From contig JAJRSO010000041.1 of NCBI GenBank assembly GCA_024278755.1, positions 1-64,000 of the forward strand: a DNA stretch of 64,000 nucleotides, in the 5' to 3' direction. This document shows positions 1 through 8,074 of the stretch, one piece after another. Positions within the stretch are counted from its first letter, which is position 1; the number at the start of each line of letters is the position of its first letter. The position numbers and the translations under genes were made by a program. The stretch is from Calditrichota bacterium. Its GTDB lineage: Bacteria > Calditrichota > Calditrichia > Calditrichales > Calditrichaceae. Under the pieces are notes generated by a model. That model saw nothing but the letters and a program-made list of their open reading frames with translations. It ran no database searches and was not told where the DNA came from.

Positions 1-271
1 TGATTTCCAGCAGCTGCGTATCGTAACCCGAAGCCGTGGCTTCCAGTATTCCGGCGCCGTCGTAGGTAATATCGTAGGGATAGACGAGATTATTGATTTT
101 GGCTGGGATAGTCACCGGGGGCCGGGGGTTGTTTATGACAATCGTATCGGTTGTGGAAGCCAAAAGCGGCTTTCCGTTAAAGAAGAAGAAATCGGCGCAG
201 ACAATACCGCCCATACCGAGCAGGCTTTTTTTAAGAAATGTTCTGCGTTTAATCGTGGTTGTCTTTTTCAT
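1..271 (-). CDS. Tat-exported protein, N-terminal part (runs off the left edge)
   Basis: Only the first 90 residues are in the window. The ATG at 271 lies 8 bases after a GAGG on the minus strand, which favours it over the in-frame ATG at 277. The protein opens with a twin-arginine signal: R9-R10 in KRRTFLKKS, then a hydrophobic GMGGIVCADFFFF stretch and a small-residue LLAS region. Export in folded form through the Tat pathway is therefore likely, often a mark of a cofactor-containing or periplasmic enzyme. The visible mature part (TIVINNPRPPVTIPAKI and onward) matches no family I recognise, so no function is given. It faces a repeat-rich intergenic stretch and shows no operon partner inside the window. 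Confidence 0.75.
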   Translation of the reverse strand, partial: MKKTTTIKRRTFLKKSLLGMGGIVCADFFFFNGKPLLASTTDTIVINNPRPPVTIPAKINNLVYPYDITYDGAGILEATASGYDTQLLEI

Positions 272-370
272 AAACATTTCCTCAAGGTGAAGTTAAACGA
301 ATTTAAAATAATATTCGGATATACTATTATAATGACCATATCATAAAAAAACAAATTATAAAAAAAATTT

Positions 371-745
371 CTAATTGCCAATTACCAATTTCCAAGTGCG
401 ACACCCCTGTCATTCTGAGCGAAGCGAAGAATCCCCTGCAGGTTTGGCGGAGCTAATAAGGATTCTTCGCCCCGCTGAAGCGGGACTCAGAATGACAGGC
501 ATGGCACAATCCGTCCCCCCTTAAAAAAGGGGGTTAGGGGGTTATTCCGATAAATTACCTCCCCCCTGTCATTGCGAGCGGTACGCAGTAAAGCGAAGCA
601 ATCCCATGCAGAGCCGGAAAGGATTCTTCATCCCGATGAATCGGGACTCGGAATGACGAGTGGAACAAGGGGGAAAAATTCGTACCGCCTGCGGCGCCCC
701 TCCCTTTTACATAAGGGAGGAGATGGGGTGGGTTATCAATCCCGT
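371..745. repeat. cluster of palindromic intergenic repeats
   Basis: This gene-free stretch holds three stem-forming units. Unit 1 pairs 407-435 (core CATTCTGAGCGAAGCGAAGA) with 460-498, with a smaller GC hairpin in the right arm at 471-484. Unit 2 pairs 567-605 (core CATTGCGAGCGG) with 620-657, again with a small hairpin near 632-646. Unit 3 has C-rich and G-rich arms (514-541 and about 698-738) resembling the element at 7521-7633. The layout fits dispersed, probably non-coding genomic repeats. I see no transposase and no target-site duplications. The rest of 272-770 is AT-rich with no credible gene. Confidence 0.7.
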
Positions 746-771
746 GAAATTCAATAAAATATCGCATATTG

Positions 772-1084
772 TTACAAAGCTCTTTGCGGTTCGTAGCCTG
801 TTTGGTATATTTCCAGCACACGCTCGTCGGGCTGCAGATAGACCATATCCCTGCCCGGCATGTCGTCCACACGCGCCACGCCGTTATTGGCCTGGTATTT
901 AAAGCCGTCCCTATCCGAAATGACCTTTATGGCTGCGCAGATGCGCCCGTTGGCGTCGCGGATGTTGGAACCCACAAACTCATAAGAAGATTTTTGCGCC
1001 TTGCCGCTTACGCTCATTTGGGTTTGAGCAAAAGAAAAAGAGAGCAGACTCAAGATAAAAGATAAACATCGAAAAGCGTTTCAT
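772..1084 (-). pseudogene. small exported protein with a frameshift in its signal peptide and a short C-terminus
   Basis: A 93-codon frame begins at 1053 with MSLLSFSFAQTQ, the tail of a signal peptide cut at an AQ site. The missing start of that signal is in another frame just upstream: ATG at 1084, six bases after an AGGGA, gives MKRFSMFIF. One extra base near 1056-1062 separates the halves. Joined, they would read MKRFSMFIF then ILSLLSFSFAQTQ, a normal Sec signal. The mature part (SSYEFVGSNIRDANGRI to YLQPDERVLEIYQTGYEP) looks like a small beta-rich domain, loosely PEGA-like. It stops abruptly after GYEPQRAL, next to the repeat cluster, so the 3' end may also be lost. Function unknown. Confidence 0.55.
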
Positions 1085-1271
1085 AGGCATTCCCTGCGAA
1101 GTAACTTTAAATATGTGATTTAATAACTTTAATCATAATGAACGTATTATTGCTCACTAATTTGAGGAATTAAGCGCTTAAATAAAAACCAGGCTTTAGG
1201 TTAAAAAAGAAAATGCTAAAAACTTGGGTAAGGCTGCTAACATTGGATTAAATGCGATCAAGTCTTTTTCA

Positions 1272-1799
1272 TTAATGAGTTGTTTCTTCTTTATAAATAA
1301 CGCGTAAACGGTTAAAAAAATCGATTGCCGTTTGTTGTTGATAATCGGGATAGGTCCATGGCAGCGCCCGATATGATTTTTTAGAATAGGTCAGGTGCAA
1401 ATCGCCATAAATTCCCCTGCCAAGATAGAGCCGGTGGCTGTAATCCTTTGTGGTGGCCAGAACTACTTTGGCTTCCGTCAGATAGCCGGGATCAATATTT
1501 ACCGTTCGCTGCCCTTTTTCTAAAGATTTCCGCTCAAATTCGTTGGTTTTGATTTTTATATCCACCAAAGACTCCGCAGGCATCAGGTTTTTAAAGGCAA
1601 TAAAATATTTATTCAGCGTCGCGCCCATTTCAGCTTCATAATAATTGGTAAAATCGGATTCCAAAAACCGTTCGGATTTTAAAACTATCGCTCCCAGTAA
1701 TTCTTCCAATTGTTCCAGCGCCTTTTGTCCGGCCGTTTCGGCGCTATAGCAAACGGCCGCAAATACTTTTACCGGCAAATGTTTTTTTATTTTTCCCAT
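1272..1799 (-). CDS. DUF4416 family protein
   Basis: This 175-residue protein has the DUF4416 pattern: an N-terminal section with LKSERFLESDFTNYYEAEMG (about residues 40-59), then NIDPGYLTEAKVVLATTKD, HRLYLGRGIYGDLHL and the C-terminal LPWTYPDYQ box. Length matches the family. The molecular role is not established; it is soluble with no signal or membrane segment. It lies just downstream of the acyl-CoA synthetase gene but behind a terminator-like hairpin whose T-run ends about 12 bases before the start. No Shine-Dalgarno sequence is visible before the ATG at 1799, so it may depend on readthrough of that hairpin or on its own promoter. Confidence 0.8.
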   Translation of the reverse strand: MGKIKKHLPVKVFAAVCYSAETAGQKALEQLEELLGAIVLKSERFLESDFTNYYEAEMGATLNKYFIAFKNLMPAESLVDIKIKTNEFERKSLEKGQRTVNIDPGYLTEAKVVLATTKDYSHRLYLGRGIYGDLHLTYSKKSYRALPWTYPDYQQQTAIDFFNRLRVIYKEETTH

Positions 1800-1811
1800 A
1801 ATTTTTTTAAA

Positions 1812-1842
1812 TAAAAAAGGGAGCTTTCGCTCCCCCTTTTTA
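1812..1842 (-). terminator. intrinsic terminator or attenuator after the acyl-CoA synthetase gene
   Basis: On the minus strand GGGAGC, a GAAA tetraloop and GCTCCC are followed by TTTTTT. A-runs and T-runs on both sides would let it work in either direction. It lies between the stop of the acyl-CoA synthetase (1856) and the start of the DUF4416 gene (1799). Confidence 0.8.
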
Positions 1843-1855
1843 GGATTCTGTTTGC

Positions 1856-3652
1856 TTATACTTCGTACATGGCGTCGATTTTATCTTTATAATTGGCCTC
1901 AACTACTTTCCTTTTTACCTTTAATGAAGGCGTTAGTTCATGGCTTTCGATAGTAAAAGGATGCTCGGCAAAGATAAATTTCTTAATGGTTTCATAACGG
2001 GCCAGATTGGTCGAAAGCCGCTCAATCTCTTCCGCCACTTTTTCTTTTACTCCGTCCAGGGTAATCAGTTCTTCGTACGAGGAATAGGATTTCCCGTTCT
2101 CTTCGGCCCATCGCTGGAACCCCTCTTCCGAAGGCACGATAACGGCGGTGCAGAATTTTCGTTTATCGCCGATCATTAGCGCCTGATCGATGAGCGGACT
2201 GCCCACAAAACTGTTTTCGATGGGTTGCGGAGCAATGTTTTTCCCGCCGGACGTAACGATGATATTCTTTTTACGGTCGGTAATTTTTAACATGCCGTCT
2301 TCATCGATATGACCGATATCTCCGGTATAAAACCAACCGTCGGCATCAATGGCTTCTTTAGTTTCGGCTTCTTTATGATAGTATCCCACCATCACATGGT
2401 CGCCGCGGGTCAGAATTTCGCCGTCCTCGGCGATTTTTACCTCCACATTGGGCAGAACCGGGCCGGTTGTACCAAATTTAAAGTTATCCATTAAATTTAC
2501 ACTGATAACCGGCGAAGTTTCCGTTAACCCGTATCCTTCCAGAATTTTCATTCCGGCTGCGCCGAAAAATTCCGCAATCTCCGCGTTTAATGGCGCGCCG
2601 CCACTGATAAAGAAACGAATACGGCCGCCCACTTTTTCATACAGTTTCCCAAATACCAGTTTGTATGCGAGGTTCCGCTTAAACTGCAAGCCGCCGCTTA
2701 TTTTTTCTTTGCGCATGATTTTATTAACATATTCCTTGCCAACGCCAAGCGCCCAATAAAAGATTTTACGTTTCACCGGGGATCCGGTTTCCACGGCTTC
2801 GATAACACGCCCGTATATCTTTTCGTACAGACGCGGAACGGAAACCATAACGCTCGGCTTGACCTCGCCCATATTTTCGGCCACCGTATCAATACTTTCG
2901 GCATAGGCTACAGCCGAGCCGTTATAACAGCTCAGGTAGTGACCGGCCATTCGTTCCAATACATGGCTTAGGGGCAAAAAAGATAAGAAAAGGTCTTCGG
3001 AATAGACGTCAATTACGCTACTGGAATCTTCGACGTTAAATAGAAAATTTCGGTGTGTTAAAATGGCGCCTTTGGGTTCGCCGGTAGTGCCGGACGTATA
3101 AATGATGGTAGCCCATGCGTCCGTATCAACCTTTTTTATTGCTTCGGAAAGATAATCCGGATTCTCCTTAATAAATGAATCGCCCAGCTCTTCCAGTTGT
3201 TTAAGGGTTCGCCAGGAATCTCCCAGTCCTTTTTCGGGCATATCCATAATAAACGTATTTTCAACCGTCTTCAAATTGTTGCTAATTTCATTTATTTTTT
3301 CCGCCTGAATTTCATTTTCAACAATGACCGCTTTCGCTTCGGAATCATTCAGAATGTATTCCACTTGTTCGGGAAGCAACGAGGGATAGACGGGAACCAT
3401 AATCGCACCGATGGAAAGAACGGCATAATCGATAAATGCCCAATGGAAACGATTTCCGGAAACAATCGCTACCCGGTCACCACTTCCCACGCCAATGGAC
3501 GCCAAACCGGCGGCTATCCGCTCTACTTCGGCGGCCGCTTCCTGAAAGGTGATACTTTTCCAGGCGCCATCCTGCTTATACATATAGGCTGTTTTATCCG
3601 GGAATTCTTTCCGGTTAGAAAAGAACATCTCTGCCAGATTTTGGTATTTCAT
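1856..3652 (-). CDS. fadD: long-chain fatty acid--CoA ligase (AMP-forming)
   Basis: This 598-residue adenylate-forming enzyme would convert a fatty acid, ATP and CoA to acyl-CoA through an acyl-AMP intermediate. The P-loop-like AMP-binding motif YTSGTTGEPKG is at 185-195, followed by THRNF. The A5 motif GYGLTETSP lies near the middle, and WFYTGDIGHIDEDGMLKITD near residue 440 holds the hinge aspartate and the DRKK box. The C-terminal SLKVKRKVV segment carries the catalytic lysine region. Length and the long insertion between motifs fit the long-chain FACS clade rather than acetyl-CoA synthetases. An AGGAGG five bases before ATG 3652 supports the start. It lacks a signal peptide; a peripheral inner-membrane location is usual for the family. 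Chain length is not decided by sequence. Confidence 0.92.
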   Translation of the reverse strand: MKYQNLAEMFFSNRKEFPDKTAYMYKQDGAWKSITFQEAAAEVERIAAGLASIGVGSGDRVAIVSGNRFHWAFIDYAVLSIGAIMVPVYPSLLPEQVEYILNDSEAKAVIVENEIQAEKINEISNNLKTVENTFIMDMPEKGLGDSWRTLKQLEELGDSFIKENPDYLSEAIKKVDTDAWATIIYTSGTTGEPKGAILTHRNFLFNVEDSSSVIDVYSEDLFLSFLPLSHVLERMAGHYLSCYNGSAVAYAESIDTVAENMGEVKPSVMVSVPRLYEKIYGRVIEAVETGSPVKRKIFYWALGVGKEYVNKIMRKEKISGGLQFKRNLAYKLVFGKLYEKVGGRIRFFISGGAPLNAEIAEFFGAAGMKILEGYGLTETSPVISVNLMDNFKFGTTGPVLPNVEVKIAEDGEILTRGDHVMVGYYHKEAETKEAIDADGWFYTGDIGHIDEDGMLKITDRKKNIIVTSGGKNIAPQPIENSFVGSPLIDQALMIGDKRKFCTAVIVPSEEGFQRWAEENGKSYSSYEELITLDGVKEKVAEEIERLSTNLARYETIKKFIFAEHPFTIESHELTPSLKVKRKVVEANYKDKIDAMYEV

Positions 3653-3722
3653 CTTACCTCCTGCGATTTAAGTTAGGGCGGGTCGTCAACTTAGAAAAAT
3701 ATAGGGTGTAAAAATAAAACAA

Positions 3723-4901
3723 TCAAGCCGTTTTTATCATCAGTCGCCGTACCCTTTTTTGAAAGGCCTGCTGTCGTTCCTGCGGTGCGGAATAGGGGTT
3801 AAGCTCAAACAGCCGCTGCATATTTTCCATCGCTCTCTGGCTGTATCTCAGCGCTATCGTGAAGTCTTTTTTCTGATGCTCATAGTATTTTGCCAATTCT
3901 TCGAGGGCAAAAAAAAGATATTCTTTTGTTTCCAGCAACTCTTCCCACAACACAAGCGCCTCTTGCCAGTGTTCGGCCCGTTTGGCAAGCAGGCTTTTCC
4001 ACAATTTAATTTTATCCGGCAATTCTTTTTTCTGAGTGTCAAATATTCCGCAGATGCGCTCAAACTCTTCTCCGTCGTTCAGCTCAAATGCCAGCCGCGC
4101 CATACGAATCAAAACCGTATCGTCATTCGCTATTGCCGGGTTTGCTTCAATTTTAGAAATTAAAACGATCAGTTCGGCCAGGGAAATAATATCGAGATAG
4201 TTGTGTTCAATAATTTTTTTTACGTCATGAAGCGCCCCACTGCGCAAAAAGGTAAAATAGGCCTCGGGAATATAAGCGCCGGGAATATCACCCGTACGGG
4301 TACGATTCAGATAGTTCCGCTCGATGGCGGTCAGTTCCAGTGACGGTTGGCTATCTTTCCACAATCGGCGGGAAAGGTGGAGCAGGTCGATATGTTTAAA
4401 GCGTTTCCAATCCATCTGAAAGCGGTTTAAAATGAAACGGTTGCGCAACAGCGGCAAGTCATAGCTTTTACCATTAAAGGAAACGAGACAGGAAAAACGG
4501 GAAAATAAGTCTTGCAAATACCGAAAGAGATAGTATTCGCGTCCGTAGTCTGGCAAAAAAAACTGTTCAACGGTAAAGGTTTCCTCTTTAAAATATCCGA
4601 ACCCTAATAAAAACGGATAGGTCCCCGCTCCGCCGGCCAATCCCGTTGTTTCCAAATCAAAAAAAAGACATTCATTGAGCGGCAGCGGATTATTAATTTC
4701 ATATTTCGAAAGCAGCTTTAGTCCTGCCTCCTGTGGAAAAGCGAAAGAATGATAGCGGGATATTTTTAGATAGGGCGCCGTGGGAGCGCAAAGCTCGGCC
4801 TTAAAAATTTCCTGCAACGCCGCAAGAGCGGACTGTGCTCCTGTTTTTCGAATTGGTTTTTCCGAAGATCGGTAAAAATCGAGCTTCTTTTTTATATCCA
4901 T
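3723..4901 (-). CDS. mrfB: RNase H-like DEDDh exonuclease with TPRs (MrfB/YprB family)
   Basis: The 392-residue protein has a YprB-type ribonuclease H-like exonuclease domain at about residues 75-245. The DEDDh residues can be placed: D82 and E84 in FFDLETTG, D148 in SFNGKSYDLPLL, and H233/D237 in EHNYLDIISL. The C-terminal third (from about 255) is helical with TPR-like pairs such as LFFALEELAKYYEHQKKDF. Domain order and length match Bacillus subtilis MrfB (YprB, about 413 residues), which acts with the helicase MrfA in a nucleotide-excision-independent response to mitomycin C damage. The putative mrfA lies 51 bases upstream on the same strand, as in Bacillus, which supports a joint repair role. 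No clear Shine-Dalgarno precedes ATG 4901. Confidence 0.85.
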   Translation of the reverse strand: MDIKKKLDFYRSSEKPIRKTGAQSALAALQEIFKAELCAPTAPYLKISRYHSFAFPQEAGLKLLSKYEINNPLPLNECLFFDLETTGLAGGAGTYPFLLGFGYFKEETFTVEQFFLPDYGREYYLFRYLQDLFSRFSCLVSFNGKSYDLPLLRNRFILNRFQMDWKRFKHIDLLHLSRRLWKDSQPSLELTAIERNYLNRTRTGDIPGAYIPEAYFTFLRSGALHDVKKIIEHNYLDIISLAELIVLISKIEANPAIANDDTVLIRMARLAFELNDGEEFERICGIFDTQKKELPDKIKLWKSLLAKRAEHWQEALVLWEELLETKEYLFFALEELAKYYEHQKKDFTIALRYSQRAMENMQRLFELNPYSAPQERQQAFQKRVRRLMIKTA

Positions 4902-4952
4902 AACAAATAGCGCCGTCTTTTCATTTTCCTTTGAGGCTGTTTAAATACCCTA

Positions 4953-7226
4953 TTAAAGCTGAAGCATTTCCAGTATTTTTAAGGCGCTCTCCTTGCCAAA
5001 TAATCCCCCTTCCAGTGAAGGACCGGTGCAGGACGGACAGCCTTGCTTGCACACGCAACCGGCAATATGATCATTTACTGCCTTAAGAACCACAGAATCA
5101 ATGGAAAACAGTTTCTTACTGAGCCCGATGCCGCCCTGAAATTTATCATACACATAAATCGTCGGCTTGTGCGTAAAGGGATCGTTTACGCGCGGAATAA
5201 CCGCAATATCAGAAATATCACACATGATGTACAAGGGGATCAGGTTTTTTAAGGCATGCGCTATACCCTTCAGACCTTCGCCGATTACCGATTCTTTGAA
5301 AAACGGATCCACAAATAAATCATCGGAAAACTCCCACCAAAGCGTCGTGGTCTGCATTTCCATTTCGGGCAGATACACCCGGCCGTTACCGATATTTTCG
5401 TGGGTATGAAATTTTATTTTTTTGTATCCGGTGGTCACTCGGGTTATGGCTGCTTCTCCATAATATTTTTGGTATCCCCTGTTTTCATTCTGGCTTTCCT
5501 GCACAATATCCAGCACTTTTAAATCGGTTTTGGTAATGGCATCCGTATAATAATCCACATCCACTTCGTGCACATACGCCTTCTTTTCGTCCCAGTCCAG
5601 GTCATCCACATGAAACTGCACGCTGCTGTGGATGTAAATGGCCTCTTTGTGCACCATTTCCGGCGCGGCAAATAAATCAATTTCACCGATTACCCGGGAA
5701 TCGTATCCACCGGTGTCGATAATCACTACATTTTCGGCAGCGGTGCTGCGCAGGCTAACCTCATCGGCCGGATAGATTTCGCGCATCCAAAAATATTTGC
5801 CGTCGGTTTTGCGCAGAACGTTTTCTTCCACTAAAAAATCCAGTAATTGCGGCGTAATGTCCGGTGTAAAACGTTCTTCTTCGGTAAACGGCAACTCAAA
5901 CGCGGCGCATTTTAAATGACTCATCAGAACCGTTAAATTTTCCCGGTCGATTTGCGCTGTTTCGGGATTTTTTTTGAAAAAATAATCGGGATGTTCGATG
6001 ATATACTGATCCAACGGCGCGCTGGAAGCGGTTAAAATGGTTAGCGAAGCAGACTGCCGCCGTCCCGCGCGTCCCGCCTGCTGCCAGGTGCTGGAAACCG
6101 AGCCGGGCCAGCCGGCCATGATGGCCACATCCAACTGTCCGATATCAATTCCAAGCTCCAGAGCGTTTGTACTTACTACCACCTGTATCTGCCCGTTCTT
6201 GAGTCCCTGTTCCACCGCCCGGCGTTCTTTGGGTAAATATCCGCCACGGTACCCGCGCACTTTATCGGGATTAATTTTAAGCTGTTTCGCCACTTCCCGC
6301 AAATAGGTTGTTAACACCTCCACCCGTAAACGGCTACGCGCGAAAATAATCATTTGCGCGCCCGTTGGCATAATCTTACGGGCGATCTGCTTCACTTCCG
6401 AAACCACGCCCCGGCGCAAGCCCAGCTCGCGATTGACTACCGGCTGATTATAAAACAGAAAATGCTTTACACCGCGCGGGGCGCCGTTATTATCAATGAG
6501 AATTGTTTTTTCTTCGATGAGATTTTCGGCCAGTTGCTGCGGATTGGCAATGGTGGCGCTGGAACAGATGAACTGGGGCTGGCTGCCGTAAAAGGCACAG
6601 ATGCGTTTTAAGCGGCGGAGGACGTTGGCAAGATGGCTGCCGAAGACGCCGCGGTAAGCGTGAATTTCGTCAATCACTATAAATTTCAGGTTTTCAAATA
6701 GTTTAATCCATAGGGTATGGTGCGGCAGAATACCCTGGTGCAGCATATCGGGATTGGTCACTACGATGTGCCCTGCCGAGCGGATGGTACGCCGGATATC
6801 ACGCGGGGTATCGCCATCGAAGGTGTGGGTTTTAATATTCACATCCAGCAGACGCACCAAATCCTGCGCCTCTTTCACCTGATCCTGAGATAAGGCTTTG
6901 GTGGGGAAAAGGTAGACGGCCCGGCTTTCCGGATGGTTCAGTATTTCCTGAAATACGGGCAGATTGTAACTGAGCGTTTTACCCGAAGCGGTGGGAGTAA
7001 CCACCACGGCATTATGCCCTTTTTGCACCTGGTTAAAGGTCTCGCACTGGTGCGTATACAGACGGGAAATGTTTTTTTTAAGTAAGGCGTTTTTAAGACG
7101 CACGTCTAAATTCTCCGGGAAATCCGCGTACACGGCTTCTTTAGAATCCAACACCATCCATTTGGTAAGATTCTTCTGGAATTCCGAATCGTTTCCTAAA
7201 TAATCTATTAATTGTTCGAGGTTCAT
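4953..7226 (-). CDS. mrfA: DEAD/DEAH-box helicase with DUF1998 zinc domain (MrfA/YprA family)
   Basis: A superfamily 2 helicase of 757 residues from ATG 7226. The Walker A box TPTASGKT is near residues 78-85 and the DEIH box (VIDEIHAYRGVFG) near 186. The helicase C domain carries STNALELGIDIG and QQAGRAGRR. The C-terminal DUF1998 region ends with four cysteines in GCVCKQGCPSC (about 724-733), the zinc or iron-sulfur site typical of MrfA. Family members unwind DNA 3' to 5' and work with MrfB in repair of mitomycin adducts. The start at 7226 gives MNLEQLIDYL, aligning with the usual N-terminus. In-frame ATGs at 7247 and 7256 would add 7 or 10 residues but would overlap the preceding reading frame. 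Confidence 0.88.
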   Translation of the reverse strand: MNLEQLIDYLGNDSEFQKNLTKWMVLDSKEAVYADFPENLDVRLKNALLKKNISRLYTHQCETFNQVQKGHNAVVVTPTASGKTLSYNLPVFQEILNHPESRAVYLFPTKALSQDQVKEAQDLVRLLDVNIKTHTFDGDTPRDIRRTIRSAGHIVVTNPDMLHQGILPHHTLWIKLFENLKFIVIDEIHAYRGVFGSHLANVLRRLKRICAFYGSQPQFICSSATIANPQQLAENLIEEKTILIDNNGAPRGVKHFLFYNQPVVNRELGLRRGVVSEVKQIARKIMPTGAQMIIFARSRLRVEVLTTYLREVAKQLKINPDKVRGYRGGYLPKERRAVEQGLKNGQIQVVVSTNALELGIDIGQLDVAIMAGWPGSVSSTWQQAGRAGRRQSASLTILTASSAPLDQYIIEHPDYFFKKNPETAQIDRENLTVLMSHLKCAAFELPFTEEERFTPDITPQLLDFLVEENVLRKTDGKYFWMREIYPADEVSLRSTAAENVVIIDTGGYDSRVIGEIDLFAAPEMVHKEAIYIHSSVQFHVDDLDWDEKKAYVHEVDVDYYTDAITKTDLKVLDIVQESQNENRGYQKYYGEAAITRVTTGYKKIKFHTHENIGNGRVYLPEMEMQTTTLWWEFSDDLFVDPFFKESVIGEGLKGIAHALKNLIPLYIMCDISDIAVIPRVNDPFTHKPTIYVYDKFQGGIGLSKKLFSIDSVVLKAVNDHIAGCVCKQGCPSCTGPSLEGGLFGKESALKILEMLQL

Positions 7227-7227
7227 T

Positions 7228-7485
7228 TTATTCCGAACTATCTCCATCGTTTCCATTCATTTGTTCATCAGTATAGACACTTTTACGTAATTTTTCAACC
7301 GCTTTACCGTAAAAGATAGCGTATGTCGGTCTTTTAATTTTTGACGATTTCGGATCGTGTGGAATAAATGCATCGATGAAACGGAACCAGATTGTTTTGC
7401 AGGGAACATTTATTTTTTCGGCTCTATGTTGATCCGTGTGGGTAAAGGGCCAAAGCTTCGTGTCTGCCTGTAAAGTGTCGCCGCA
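7228..7485 (-). pseudogene. 5'-truncated reading frame of unknown function, stop-coupled to mrfA
   Basis: Between a TAA at 7486-7488 and its own TAA at 7228-7230 lies an 85-codon frame with no ATG, GTG or TTG before its methionine near the C-terminal end. The translation has protein-like composition, for example TLQADTKLWPFTHTDQHRAE, VPCKTIWFRFIDAFIPHD and RPTYAIFYGKAVEKL. I do not recognise the family. The stop lies one base before the mrfA ATG at 7226, as in translationally coupled genes. It is either the 3' remnant of a gene once in an operon with mrfA or a gene whose start was lost by mutation. Upstream there is only repeat DNA. Confidence 0.45.
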
Positions 7486-7520
7486 TTACATAAATATCAA
7501 ATGACAGAATATAATTTTTA

Positions 7521-7633
7521 ATAACCCACCTGTCCCGATACTCGGGACACCCTCCCTGATATCAGGGAGGGAAGGTTCGGCGGCAGCCGAACAGGGAGGG
7601 TCAAACGCTTTGAAGCGCTACACAATGGGTATT
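7521..7633. repeat. nested palindrome element in the mrfA upstream region
   Basis: Four perfect or near-perfect inverted repeats are stacked here: TGTCCCGA/TCGGGACA at 7531-7549, an 11+11 palindrome at 7550-7571 centred on GATATC, GTTCGGC/GCCGAAC at 7575-7592, and AACGCTT/AAGCG at about 7604-7616. Outer arms ATAACCCA (7521) and TGGGTATT (about 7626) enclose them. The C-rich and G-rich arms recur at about 698-738, so this is a dispersed family. No coding capacity. Confidence 0.7.
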
Positions 7634-8011
7634 GACGATGTTTGGGATCTTGTTCTTTCAAAAATTATTTGTGTTTTGCTATTCTGTTTTTTCCACCCGT
7701 ATAATTTAAAACAATTTTATTACCCACACAAAACGACATAGGCCCATTTTTTTAAAACAAGTACGCAAATTTACACAGCTTTTCACGGATGGAGCGATAA
7801 AAGATAACGCCGGTTTTCACCGCAATATAACGGGTATTTTATAAAAATTAGATTGAAAGCGCTCGCGTTAATTCGTGATATTTACGGCTTTTATAGTGGA
7901 CCATCGATTTGTACAATAGCAATAAACTGTGCAGGTCTTTTATGGGCCTGCCTATATAAAATCAGGGATATTAAACGACTTCTTCTACAAAAATGTAACT
8001 TGCCTGAATAC
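7634..8011. other. gene-free AT-rich stretch, nothing recognised
   Basis: I find no credible coding frame, RNA gene or repeat here. Short frames on both strands lack ribosome sites and family resemblance. The stretch separates the mrfA region from the terminator of the TolB-like lipoprotein gene, both transcribed leftward, so a promoter for the truncated frame or mrfA could lie here, but I cannot point to one. Confidence 0.5.
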
Positions 8012-8040
8012 AAAAAAGCCCGGAAATGTTTACCGGGCTT
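8012..8040 (-). terminator. intrinsic terminator of the mltG-uvrD-TPR-TolB operon
   Basis: On the minus strand AAGCCCGG and CCGGGCTT form an 8-bp stem around TAAACATTT, followed by TTTTTTG. It lies 35 bases after the stop of the TolB-like lipoprotein gene. Confidence 0.9.
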
Positions 8041-8074
8041 ACAAAATGATTTATCTCGTTTTATATTTCAGATT

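Noticed and set aside
407-657. CRISPR array
   Set aside because: The units are palindromes of unequal spacing, few in number, without direct repeats or unique spacers of constant length, and no cas gene is present.
407-745. Insertion sequence or transposon
   Set aside because: No transposase frame, terminal inverted repeats at element ends or target duplications were found, only intergenic palindromes.
3197-3676. 159-codon plus-strand frame antisense to the acyl-CoA synthetase
   Set aside because: It is the complement of a well-supported gene, with no ribosome site and no recognisable domain.
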